Notes: a model not told the origin generated them from the sequence alone. Counted from the stretch's first letter, positions 8,418-15,473 are shown. The stretch: 17,532 bases of DNA from an uncultured Clostridia bacterium (GCA_946186535.1 CAMHNT010000007.1:1-17532), one strand, 5' to 3'. Numbers and translations are program-made.

Positions 8418-8524
8418 AAATAGCAAGAGATTTTTTTAATTACTTTAAAGAATAAAAAAAGAATTCGGAAGAATAATACTGAACTAAAATTAAAGGTGTT
8501 TTTTAGCTATTACGACGAAATCAC

Positions 8525-8546
8525 AAAAAATCCGCATGCATTTTTT
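8525..8546 (-). terminator. Weak AT hairpin after the dehydrogenase gene
   Basis: AAAAAAT (8525-8531) pairs with ATTTTTT (8540-8546) around an 8-nt loop containing GCATGC. It is the only terminator-like element after the dehydrogenase stop at 8593, but the stem is all A/T and therefore weak. Confidence 0.3.
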
Positions 8547-8552
8547 ATCCTA

Positions 8553-8579
8553 TCACGATAACATCACGGAATTTTCACG
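8553..8579. repeat. Three TCACG repeats phased at 11 bp
   Basis: TCACG occurs at 8553, 8564 and 8575, exactly 11 bp apart and so on one face of the helix. The repeats lie 136-162 bp upstream of the amylase 2 -10 box and could be an activator array or chance. Confidence 0.4.
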
Positions 8580-8592
8580 TTGATATATTTTC

Positions 8593-9351
8593 TTATCCCA
8601 TTTTCTTCTTCTGAATACCCGAAACAATATCACAGGTTATTGATGACGGAGTAATTTTCGAAGCAAATGCAGCAAGCTTCACCGTGGTTCCCGGAATAAT
8701 TACCGTTTTTCCCCTGAGCATATTCATAACGGCATACCTTGCGACTTTCTTGCTCGAAAGAGGTCTCATCGAAAAATTAACACCGGCAACCTTATTGAAT
8801 TCTGTGCTGACAGGTCCCGGACAAAGCGCCGAAACCGTAACGCTGCTGTTTTCCTCTTTTAATTCATGCGCAACAGCCTGAGTAAGTCTTAATACATAAG
8901 CCTTACTCGCATAATACGCCGCCATATACGGTCCGGGGGCAAAAGCCGCCGCAGAAGCAACATTCAGAATCTTCCCGCTGTTTTTCGCTTTGAAATCCTT
9001 GAGAAAGAGCTTGAAAAGCACATGCATCGCCTCAACGTTAAGCCTTATCATCTCAACTTCTCTTTCCGTACTTGTTTCCGAAAAACCGCCCCAAAGACCG
9101 AAGCCTGCGTTGTTTATGAGGATATCTATATTCTCATCCTTTGTCATTTCATAGAGCGCCATTGCATTCTCTGCGTTTCCAATATCCATAGCGATTATTC
9201 TGGGGGTACCGTTAAGGCAGCTTGCAAGAGCCTTAAGTCTGTCCTCACGTCTTGCGACAAGAATGAGTTCACAGCCCATCGAATCAAAAATCCTTGCGAT
9301 ATCTCTTCCTATTCCTGAGCTTGCGCCCGTAATCAGAACCTTTCTCGGCAT
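8593..9351 (-). CDS. Short-chain dehydrogenase/reductase (classical SDR)
   Basis: This 252-residue cytoplasmic oxidoreductase has a Rossmann fold. It carries the cofactor motif TGASSGIG (8-15), D56, NNAG (80-83), catalytic S133 in NVASAAA, Y146 and K150 in the YxxxK motif, and PGPV (178-181). The RR pair at 34-35 after beta-2 favours NADP(H) over NAD(H) by family rules. This is an inference. The overall pattern resembles the DltE/YqjQ group of broad carbonyl reductases, so the substrate is unknown. The ribosome site GGGAGGAAG is strong. The gene stands alone, divergent from the CobW pair across 286 bp, and no functional link to either neighbour is evident. Confidence 0.9.
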   Translation of the reverse strand: MPRKVLITGASSGIGRDIARIFDSMGCELILVARREDRLKALASCLNGTPRIIAMDIGNAENAMALYEMTKDENIDILINNAGFGLWGGFSETSTEREVEMIRLNVEAMHVLFKLFLKDFKAKNSGKILNVASAAAFAPGPYMAAYYASKAYVLRLTQAVAHELKEENSSVTVSALCPGPVSTEFNKVAGVNFSMRPLSSKKVARYAVMNMLRGKTVIIPGTTVKLAAFASKITPSSITCDIVSGIQKKKMG

Positions 9352-9389
9352 AATAATCTTCCTCCCTATCCGAAAAAATATTTGAATTT

Positions 9390-9418
9390 ATTTTACCACA
9401 GCTTTTTTACCTGTGCAA
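9390..9418 (-). promoter_or_regulatory. Promoter of the dehydrogenase gene
   Basis: On the minus strand, TTGCAC (9413-9418) and TAAAAT (9390-9395) are separated by exactly 17 bp, about 40 bp before the ATG. Confidence 0.6.
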
Positions 9419-9551
9419 TATAAAAACAGATTTTCAGTTTACGGATTTTTGTTTCAAAAGTTAAATCACCCCATCGAACTGTCTATCGTGTTCGGCTGAA
9501 TAGGTTTAAACTAATTTGATATTTTATTAACAATATTTTCATTATATTGAC

Positions 9552-9580
9552 TTGCATAGATTTGGTTTTAGTGTTAAACT
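9552..9580 (+). promoter_or_regulatory. Possible promoter of the CobW operon
   Basis: TTGCAT (9552-9557), 17 bp, TAAACT (9575-9580) is a moderate sigma-A match. Just downstream, ACACA and TGTGT (9590-9608) form a small dyad that could be an operator. No recognisable Zur or Fur box is present. Confidence 0.35.
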
Positions 9581-9637
9581 ATAGAATAGACACAAAAATT
9601 TATGTGTTTTTCATATTATAATAAGGAAGTAATAAAT

Positions 9638-10741
9638 ATGACAAAAGTAGATATTTTCTCAGGCTTTCTCGGCGCAGGAAAGACAACATTAATAAAAAAG
9701 CTCATCAGCGAAGCTTACAGCGGTGAGCAGCTCGTTCTCATCGAAAACGAATTCGGTGAGATAGGAATTGACGGCGGATTTCTTCAGGACGCAGGAATCA
9801 ACATCACCGAGATGAATTCAGGCTGTATCTGCTGCAGTCTTGTCGGCGACTTCGGCGAGGCTCTCAAAAAAGTTCTCGAGCAGTACGCACCCGACAGAAT
9901 TATCATCGAACCGTCAGGAGTAGGAAAGCTCAGCGACGTTATCGCAGCAGTCGAGAACATTCACTCCGACGACCTCGTTCTCAACAGCTTCACAACGGTT
10001 GTTGATGCAAAGAAATGCAAAATGTACATCAAGAACTTCGGTGAATTCTTCAACAACCAGGTTGAACACGCAAGCGCAATCGTTCTCAGCCACACAAATA
10101 ACCTTTCCGATGAAAAACTCGCAGACTGCGTAAAGCTCCTCAGAGAGCACAACTCAAAAGCCGAGCTCATCACAACCGACTGGGACAACCTCAGCGGTGA
10201 GCAGATTGTTCTCGCTATCGAAAACAAAAACACTCTTGAAGAAGCACTCAAAAAGCTTCAGGAAGAAGAGGATGTTTGCCCTGTATGCGGACACCATCAC
10301 GATCATGACCATGAGCACGAACATCACCACGATCATGAACATCATCATGATCATGAACATCATCACGACCACGATCATGACCATGAGCACGAACATCATC
10401 ACGACCACGAGTGCGGCTGCGGTCACGATCATGATCACGAGCACGGTCATCATCACCACCATGCCGACGAGGTATTCTCCAGCTGGGGCATTGAAACAAC
10501 AAAGAAATTCACAGCCGAGGAAATCACAGCTGCACTTAAAGAGCTTGAAAACGAAGAAAAGTACGGTATCATTCTCCGTGCGAAGGGTATCGTTGCAGGT
10601 TCCGACGGCGCATGGATTCACTTCGACTACGTTCCGGGCGAGCCTGACGTAAGAACGGGTTCAGCCGCTACAATCGGCAGACTCTGCGTAATCGGTTCAA
10701 AGATTTCGGAAAATGCAATCGCAGAGCTTTTCGGAGCTTAA
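9638..10741 (+). CDS. CobW/COG0523 GTPase with long histidine-rich metal-binding linker
   Basis: This 367-residue cytoplasmic G3E-family GTPase probably handles a metal ion. It has Walker A GFLGAGKTT (9-17), ENEFG (37-40 region), the family metal motif GCICC (C63, C65, C66) and EPSG (91-94). The usual NKxD guanine motif is replaced by SHTNN near 151-155. A linker at about 214-275 contains CPVCG, then 34 histidines in 57 residues mixed with Asp and Glu, and a CGCG (259-262). The CobW C-terminal domain follows (about 289-367). Family members deliver or store zinc, cobalt or nickel. Which metal applies cannot be read here. I chose the ATG at 9638, with AAGGAAG 8 bp before it, and not the upstream ATG at 9602, which has no ribosome site. 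It is followed by a second CobW-type gene. Confidence 0.92.
   Translation: MTKVDIFSGFLGAGKTTLIKKLISEAYSGEQLVLIENEFGEIGIDGGFLQDAGINITEMNSGCICCSLVGDFGEALKKVLEQYAPDRIIIEPSGVGKLSDVIAAVENIHSDDLVLNSFTTVVDAKKCKMYIKNFGEFFNNQVEHASAIVLSHTNNLSDEKLADCVKLLREHNSKAELITTDWDNLSGEQIVLAIENKNTLEEALKKLQEEEDVCPVCGHHHDHDHEHEHHHDHEHHHDHEHHHDHDHDHEHEHHHDHECGCGHDHDHEHGHHHHHADEVFSSWGIETTKKFTAEEITAALKELENEEKYGIILRAKGIVAGSDGAWIHFDYVPGEPDVRTGSAATIGRLCVIGSKISENAIAELFGA
10292..10462 (+). repeat. Histidine-coding minisatellite inside the CobW gene
   Basis: Repeated 18-bp units coding for DHEHHH, with shorter HD and HE units, build the linker. Copies are near-identical with CAT/CAC and GAT/GAC swaps, so the tract probably expands and contracts by slippage without breaking the frame. 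Confidence 0.8.
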
Positions 10742-10760
10742 TCAATATTTTTGACCGAAT

Positions 10761-10796
10761 TTGCCGGACAGCTTCGGTACCGGAGGCTGTTCGGCA
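10761..10796 (+). other. Strong hairpin between the two CobW genes
   Basis: TTGCCG, a G-U pair, ACAGC and TTCGG fold back on CCGGAG, GCTGT and CGGCAA around TA. This gives about 16 pairs with one extra base. No T-run follows, so it is more likely an mRNA-processing or stability element, or a weak attenuator that lowers expression of the second gene. Confidence 0.55.
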
Positions 10797-10839
10797 ATTA
10801 ATTATCATAAATATCATAAAAATTTTGACGGAGGAAAAC

Positions 10840-11778
10840 ATGGAAATTCCGGTTTATTTATTTGCAGGTTTTCTCGAGAGCGGAAAAACCAAATTCATTC
10901 AGGAAACTCTTGAAGAAAAGAAATTCCACAAAAACGAAAAAACTCTCGTTTTAGTTTGTGAAGAAGGCATCGAAGAATATGACGCTTCAAAAATCCCGAG
11001 CAAGGACATTCATTTTGAAGTTATCGAAGAAAAAGAAGATCTCACCGAAGAAAGGCTTGCTGCTGCGGCAAAAAAGGCAAAAGCAACACGTGTTCTCGTT
11101 GAATACAACGGAATGTGGCAGCTTCAGGAGCTTTACGACGCAATGCCGGAGGAATGGATTATCTATCAGCAGATGACCTTCTTTGACGCATCGACATTTG
11201 AAACTTACAACGCCAATATCAGAAGTCTTGTTGTCGACAAGATCACCGACACTGATATGGTAATTTTCAACAGGCTTCCCGTCGGCGCAGATCAGATGCC
11301 TTTCCACACGGCTGTGAGAGCGCTCAGCAGAAGAACCGAGATAGCCTATGAATATTCAAACGGCAAGGTAGTCTACGACGATATCATAGACCCTCTCCCC
11401 TTCGACGTTGACGCCGACGTTATCGAAATCCAGGACAACGACTATGCTCTCTGGTACAGGGACTGCACCGAAGAGATGAAAAAATACGACGGAAAGACAA
11501 TCAAATTCAAGGGACTCGTGGCAAAAAACAAGGACTTCGACAGCAAGACCTTCGCAGTCGGCAGACACATCATGACATGCTGTGTTGAAGACATTACCTA
11601 CGGCGGAGTTATCTGTCAGTCGGAAACCGATTTAGGCTTGCTTCAGGGAACATGGATCAACATCACGGCAAAAATCTCAATTGAGTACAACAAGCTCTAC
11701 AAGAGCAAAGGACCTGTACTTAAGGTAATTTCCGTAACCCCTGCCACCCAACCCGAACAGCCGGTAGTTACTTTTTAA
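10840..11778 (+). CDS. Divergent CobW-like GTPase with extra C-terminal CC-motif domain
   Basis: This 312-residue protein starts like a G3E GTPase (VYLFAGFLESGKTKF, Walker A at 10-17), but the CxCC metal motif is absent. ENEFG is replaced by CEEGIEE (40-46), and EPSG by EYNG (88-91). A possible guanine motif is FNR (143-145). The C-terminal part (about 215-300, YDGKTIKFKGLVAKN ... FAVGRHIMTCCVED ... GTWINITAKI) resembles the C-terminal domain of the TIGR03943/DUF1980 (YcgQ-like) proteins, which pair with a DUF318 permease. I recognise this by pattern only. It lies 98 bp after the first CobW gene on the same strand. The frame reaches a TTG at 10825, but the ATG at 10840 follows GGAGG by 5 bp and is the likely start. 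Confidence 0.85.
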   Translation: MEIPVYLFAGFLESGKTKFIQETLEEKKFHKNEKTLVLVCEEGIEEYDASKIPSKDIHFEVIEEKEDLTEERLAAAAKKAKATRVLVEYNGMWQLQELYDAMPEEWIIYQQMTFFDASTFETYNANIRSLVVDKITDTDMVIFNRLPVGADQMPFHTAVRALSRRTEIAYEYSNGKVVYDDIIDPLPFDVDADVIEIQDNDYALWYRDCTEEMKKYDGKTIKFKGLVAKNKDFDSKTFAVGRHIMTCCVEDITYGGVICQSETDLGLLQGTWINITAKISIEYNKLYKSKGPVLKVISVTPATQPEQPVVTF

Positions 11779-11781
11779 AAC

Positions 11782-11961
11782 CGATTCCGGACTTTGTTCT
11801 TGACATAAAACATCGCCCGAGGATAGGAAGGATTCCCAGCCAGAGTTTCTCTTTTTTTACTACGATTCCGGACTTTGTTCTTGACATAAAACATCGCCCG
11901 AGGATAGGAAGAATTCCCGGTCAGGGTTTCTCTTTTTTTACTACGATTCCGGACTTTGTTC
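11782..11961 (+). repeat. 81-bp tandem repeat, two full copies and a partial third
   Basis: Copies start at 11782, 11863 and 11944. The first two differ at only a few positions, and the third stops after 18 matching bases. Each full copy runs from CGATTCCGGACTTTGTTC through TTGACA, GCCCGAGGATAGG and GGAA-N3-TTCC to a TTTCTC plus seven-T tract. The repeat begins 4 bp after the second CobW stop codon, so it is the 3' untranslated region of that operon. Confidence 0.9.
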
Positions 11962-12006
11962 GTGAATTATACACTTTTTAACATATTATTATACAGATAC
12001 AAATTT

Positions 12007-12051
12007 ACCCCTGCCGAGAGAATTAAGTTTCTCCCGACAGGGGTTCTTTTT
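12007..12051 (+). terminator. Terminator of the CobW operon
   Basis: ACCCCTG (12007-12013) pairs with CAGGGGT (12038-12044), with further partial pairing (GAGA/TCTC) inside, followed by TTCTTTTT on the plus strand. It sits between convergent transcription units. The minus side lacks a T-run but may still slow the feo transcript. Confidence 0.75.
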
Positions 12052-12063
12052 ACCGCAGATTTT

Positions 12064-12435
12064 TCATTTATTAATTATATCCGTCACAACATACCCGGCA
12101 TTCATGACCGCATTCCTTAGCTCTTTTTCATCGGGAACCGACTTTGTTCTGACTGTCGCTTTGTGGCTGCCGATATCGACGACCGCCCAGACTCCGTCAA
12201 GCTCGTTCAATGCGTTCTCAACTCGCCTGGAACAGTTCTCACAGGTCATACCGCCGATGTTCATTTCAAGCTTGTACGGATAATGAGATTTGTTTCTGTC
12301 GCTGACTTTCGTTTTCTTCTCCGCCGTTTCATGCTCACCGCAGCAGCCTCCGCCCTTCCGTGATTTTTTCACGGTATGAAAAACTGCCCATACAATCAGC
12401 AGAACAACTGCAATTAATATGATCGTTTCAGCCAT
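12064..12435 (-). CDS. FeoB-associated Cys-rich membrane segment fused to an HMA metal-binding domain
   Basis: This 123-residue protein begins with one membrane helix (about 4-20), then a short basic and glycine/cysteine stretch, KKSRKGGGCCG (23-33). That matches the small FeoB-associated proteins and the 46-aa protein encoded just upstream. A linker leads to a heavy-metal-associated domain (about 54-121) with GMTCENC (62-68, ligands C65 and C68). HMA domains usually bind Cu(I), sometimes Zn(II) or Cd(II). The fusion suggests a membrane-tethered metal chaperone or trap facing the cytoplasm near the FeoB channel. The ribosome site AGGTGA overlaps the stop codon of the upstream gene, 11 nt away, so the two are co-translated. 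The fusion appears unusual. The domain assignments are firm, the function is not. Confidence 0.88.
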   Translation of the reverse strand: MAETIILIAVVLLIVWAVFHTVKKSRKGGGCCGEHETAEKKTKVSDRNKSHYPYKLEMNIGGMTCENCSRRVENALNELDGVWAVVDIGSHKATVRTKSVPDEKELRNAVMNAGYVVTDIINK

Positions 12436-12446
12436 ACATTTTTCAC

Positions 12447-12587
12447 CTACTTAACATGACAACCGCCGCACTTAGAACAGTCACCGCAGCAGCCCTTCCC
12501 GTTTTTTCTGTCACGAACACATTTTACCGCTGCCATAACAAATATAAATGAAATCAATACAGTCAAGATAATATCCCAGACATTCAT
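12447..12587 (-). CDS. FeoB-associated Cys-rich membrane protein (46 aa)
   Basis: This short gene codes for one membrane helix (about 5-21), then VKCVRDRKNGKGCCGDCSKCGGCHVK. The cysteine-rich tail contains seven cysteines counting the one at the end of the helix, plus one histidine. Size, topology and tail match the FeoB-associated Cys-rich family, thought to help ferrous iron transport as a partner or metal relay, in the manner of FeoC. The ATG follows the FeoAB stop codon by a single base (TAA-T-ATG), so translation is probably coupled to feoB. The N-terminal half is related to that of the next gene (12064-12435), which suggests a local duplication followed by gain of the HMA domain. Confidence 0.85.
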   Translation of the reverse strand: MNVWDIILTVLISFIFVMAAVKCVRDRKNGKGCCGDCSKCGGCHVK

Positions 12588-12588
12588 A

Positions 12589-14934
12589 TTAAACAACTCC
12601 AATCATCAAGCCGATCAGATGAACCAGAAGAGTCACAAACCATGCAACCACACACTGCCACACAACAACGCCCACTGCCCACTTTGCGCCAAGCTCACGC
12701 TTTACGGAAGCTATCGCCGCAACGCACGGGGTATACAAAAGTGAGAACACGAGCAGACACGCAGCCGAAAGCGAACCGAGCGCTGTCGTCACTCCATCGG
12801 CAAATAAAATTTCGAGCGTTGAAACTACGCTTTCCTTAGCCATAAAACCGCTGATAAGCGATACACAGATTTTCCAGTCTCCCAGTCCGATAGGATTCAT
12901 TATCGGTGCAAAAAGACCCGCAATCGTTGCCAGTATACTATTCTGGGAATCTTCAACGAAATTGAAGTGGAGATCAAAGCTCTGGAGAAGCCAAACCGCA
13001 ATAGTTGCGATCAGAATTACGGAAAATGCCTTCTGAAGGAAATCCTTTGCCTTTTCCCACAGAAGCTGAACAACATTCTTCGCACCCGGCATTCTGTAAT
13101 TCGGAAGCTCCATAACGAACGGAACAGCTTCACCCTTAAACAATGTACCCTTGTAGAGCAATGAAACAAGAATTCCTACTACAATTCCGAGGAAATAAAG
13201 TCCGATCATAATCAGCGCACCGTGCTTCGGGAAGAAAGCCTGAACGAAGAACGCATATATAGGAAGCTTTGCCGTACAGCTCATGAACGGCGTAAGAAGA
13301 ATCGTCATCTTTCTGTCACGCTCACTCGGAAGCGTTCTCGTCGCCATTACCGCAGGTACAGTACATCCGAATCCTATCAGCATAGGAACTATACTTCTTC
13401 CGGACAAACCGATTTTTCTCAGAAGCTTATCCATAAAGAAAGCAACTCTGGCTATGTAGCCGCTGTCCTCAAGAAGCGACAGGAAGAAAAACAGAGTGAC
13501 TATTATCGGCAGAAAGCTCAGCACGCTTCCGACGCCTGCGAATATACCGTCAATAACAAGCCCGTGAAGTGCGTCGTTGACATTTGCCGATGTGAGCGCA
13601 TTGTCGACAACGCCTGTCAGCGCGTCAATCCCAGTTTCCAGAAGCCCCTGAAGCCATGCGCCGATTACGTTGAATGTCAGCCAGAACACCAAACCCATAA
13701 TAATTATGAACGAAGGAATCGCCGTAAATTTACCTGTGAGTATGCGGTCGATTTTTTCACTTCGTATGCGTTCCCTGCTTTCCTTCGGTTTGGTTACCGT
13801 CTTGTCGCAGAGTTTCTGAATGAAAGAAAACCTCATATCGGCTATTGCAGCGCTTCTGTCAAGACCTCTTTCCGTTTCCATCTGAAGAACAATATGTTCA
13901 AGCATTTCGTTCTCGTTATCGTCAAGCATAAGCTGGGAAAGAATCAGAGAATCTCCCTCGACAACCTTGCTTGCAGCGAAATGAACCGGAAGCTCCGCTC
14001 TTTTTGCGTGGTCTTCTATCAGGTGTCTTATACCGTGCAGACATCTGTGAACAGCGCCGCCGTTGCTGCTTTCGTCGCAGAAATCACGGCGAAGCGGCTT
14101 TTCCTGATAATGCGCAACATGAATTGCATGTTCAATAAGCTCCTCAACGCCGGAATTCTTAGCGGCAGAAATCGGAACAACCGGAACGCCGAGCATTTCC
14201 TCCATTTCGTTGATATCGACCGCACCGCCGTTTGCCGCAACCTCATCCATCATATTAAGCGCAACCACCATAGGAATATTCATTTCCAGAAGCTGCATGG
14301 TCAGATAAAGATTTCTTTCGATATTTGTCGCGTCAACAATATTTATAATAGCTTTAGGCTTGTCATTGAGAACAAAATTTCTCGAAACGATTTCCTCGCT
14401 GCTGTAAGGCGACATCGAATAGATACCCGGAAGGTCGGTGACTTCGGTGTCGGGGTGTCCCTTGATAGGACCGGATTTTCTGTCAACCGTCACACCGGGA
14501 AAATTTCCGACATGCTGATTTGCTCCGGTAAGCTGATTGAACAGTGTAGTCTTTCCGCAGTTCTGGTTTCCTACGAGTGCAAATGTCAGAAGAGTTCCCT
14601 CCGGAAGCGGATCGCCGCTGCCTTTCGGGTGAAACTTTCCGCCTTCGCCGAGACCGGGGTGATTCCTGTTTTTTGAACTTTCCTTGCTCTTTGATTTTTC
14701 CGTTTTCTTTTTTATGGGTTCTATTTCAATTTTATCCGCATCATTCAGTCTTAATGTAAGCTTATATCCATGGATAAGCAGCTCGACCGGATCACCCATC
14801 GGGGCATATTTCACCACGGTTACTTCAACCCCGGGAATAACGCCCATATCGAGAAAATGCTGACGGAGAGCACCCTCACCGCCAACCTTTGAAATCACTG
14901 CGGACTTCCCTATTTCCAATTCCTTCAGTGTCAT
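12589..14934 (-). CDS. feoB: Ferrous iron transporter, FeoA-FeoB fusion
   Basis: This 781-residue Fe(II) importer carries a FeoA-type SH3-like domain at residues 1-73 (LxxLEIGKSAVI ... LDMGVIPGVEV ... LRLND), a lysine/serine-rich linker (74-110), and then FeoB. The G domain shows G1 GNQNCGKTT (122-130), DLPG (167-170), NMMD (227-230) and SAAK (256-259). The membrane part has both gate motifs, GFGCTVPAV (521-529) and MSCTAKLPIY (551-560), with about eight helices. FeoA and FeoB are more often separate genes, and no separate feoA is present here. The ribosome site AAGGTGA lies 6 bp before the ATG. Two tiny cysteine-rich protein genes follow directly. Regulation is probably by the MarR-type protein encoded upstream, since TTAG half-sites lie in the leader and no Fur box is seen. 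Confidence 0.96.
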   Translation of the reverse strand: MTLKELEIGKSAVISKVGGEGALRQHFLDMGVIPGVEVTVVKYAPMGDPVELLIHGYKLTLRLNDADKIEIEPIKKKTEKSKSKESSKNRNHPGLGEGGKFHPKGSGDPLPEGTLLTFALVGNQNCGKTTLFNQLTGANQHVGNFPGVTVDRKSGPIKGHPDTEVTDLPGIYSMSPYSSEEIVSRNFVLNDKPKAIINIVDATNIERNLYLTMQLLEMNIPMVVALNMMDEVAANGGAVDINEMEEMLGVPVVPISAAKNSGVEELIEHAIHVAHYQEKPLRRDFCDESSNGGAVHRCLHGIRHLIEDHAKRAELPVHFAASKVVEGDSLILSQLMLDDNENEMLEHIVLQMETERGLDRSAAIADMRFSFIQKLCDKTVTKPKESRERIRSEKIDRILTGKFTAIPSFIIIMGLVFWLTFNVIGAWLQGLLETGIDALTGVVDNALTSANVNDALHGLVIDGIFAGVGSVLSFLPIIVTLFFFLSLLEDSGYIARVAFFMDKLLRKIGLSGRSIVPMLIGFGCTVPAVMATRTLPSERDRKMTILLTPFMSCTAKLPIYAFFVQAFFPKHGALIMIGLYFLGIVVGILVSLLYKGTLFKGEAVPFVMELPNYRMPGAKNVVQLLWEKAKDFLQKAFSVILIATIAVWLLQSFDLHFNFVEDSQNSILATIAGLFAPIMNPIGLGDWKICVSLISGFMAKESVVSTLEILFADGVTTALGSLSAACLLVFSLLYTPCVAAIASVKRELGAKWAVGVVVWQCVVAWFVTLLVHLIGLMIGVV

Positions 14935-14968
14935 AACTCATCACCTTTCTTCATGATAGAAGATATTT

Positions 14969-14982
14969 CTAATAGAAACTAA
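14969..14982. promoter_or_regulatory. TTAG half-site pair upstream of feoAB
   Basis: On the minus strand, TTAGTTTCTATTAG contains two TTAG units 10 bp apart. TTAGTTTC is identical to the start of the first marR operator. It lies about 35 bp before the feoAB start and just after the marR terminator. Confidence 0.5.
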
Positions 14983-14992
14983 TTTTGTTTTT

Positions 14993-15016
14993 AAAAAGCC
15001 TGTCCTTCCGACAGGC
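14993..15016 (-). terminator. Terminator between marR and feoAB
   Basis: GCCTGTC (14998-15004) pairs with GACAGGC (15010-15016) around a 5-nt loop, followed by five T on the minus strand. It begins 4 bp after the marR stop codon. Either feoAB has its own promoter, not clearly visible, or it relies on read-through. Confidence 0.8.
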
Positions 15017-15019
15017 AAT

Positions 15020-15460
15020 TTATTTTTGAACATCAATATATTCTTTCCCGACAGCTTTCAAAATACGGTTAACAAGCTTTAAAACGAGCTCGCTCTCCTC
15101 CTCGCCCATTTTTTCCAGAATCCCTCTGTGAGCATCCAGCAAATCATCATAGCATTTTTGGGCATAAACTTTTCCTTTTTCCGTTAGCTGAACACAAACC
15201 TTTCTGTGATCGTCGGCGGAATGAGTCCTTGTAACAAGCTGCTTCTGCTCGAGAGTTTTCAGAACATTCGCAACTCTTCCGGGACTGAGGCAGAAGTGGT
15301 TAACGATATCGGTAGGATAAGCAATGCTTTTCCGCATATTAAGCCAAATGACAATACCGTCCTCGCCTCTCGCCGAAATTCCGTCGGCAACCTTGTTCAA
15401 AACTCCGGCATACATTATATGAAGCTCACACAATTCATGCAGCTGTTGAGTCATATCCAT
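15020..15460 (-). CDS. MarR-family transcriptional regulator
   Basis: This 146-residue winged-helix repressor has its recognition helix at about 59-76 (SPGRVANVLKTLEQKQLV) and a wing with the usual basic tip (SADDHRKVCVQLTEKG, 81-96). Flanking helices (1-35 and 100-140) form the dimer interface. Its position, 85 bp upstream of feoAB with similar TTAG sites before both genes, suggests that it controls iron uptake and itself. Metal-sensing MarR proteins are known (for example AdcR for zinc), but this one lacks their histidine-rich sensing segment, so iron sensing is inferred. The ATG at 15460 follows GAGGG by 6 bp. The ATG at 15454 is possible but less well placed. Confidence 0.88.
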   Translation of the reverse strand: MDMTQQLHELCELHIMYAGVLNKVADGISARGEDGIVIWLNMRKSIAYPTDIVNHFCLSPGRVANVLKTLEQKQLVTRTHSADDHRKVCVQLTEKGKVYAQKCYDDLLDAHRGILEKMGEEESELVLKLVNRILKAVGKEYIDVQK

Positions 15461-15473
15461 AGCATTCCCTCTA

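Noticed and set aside
9613..9622. Perfect TATAAT just before the first CobW gene
   Set aside because: It directly abuts the ribosome site and has no -35 box, so a transcript from it would lack the ribosome site.
9602..9637. Upstream ATG giving a 12-residue extension of the first CobW protein
   Set aside because: It has no ribosome site, and the extension precedes the normal G3E start VDIFSGFLGAGKTT. The ATG at 9638 has AAGGAAG in place.
10825..10839. TTG start for the second CobW protein
   Set aside because: The ribosome site GGAGG lies inside this extension, directly before the ATG at 10840.
11724..11964. Open frame of about 80 codons through the 81-bp repeats as a gene
   Set aside because: There is no start codon or ribosome site. 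I kept it only as a note under the repeat finding.
13222..14676. 484-codon open frame on the plus strand
   Set aside because: It lies wholly antisense to the FeoA-FeoB gene, has low-complexity shadow composition and no recognisable domain or ribosome site.
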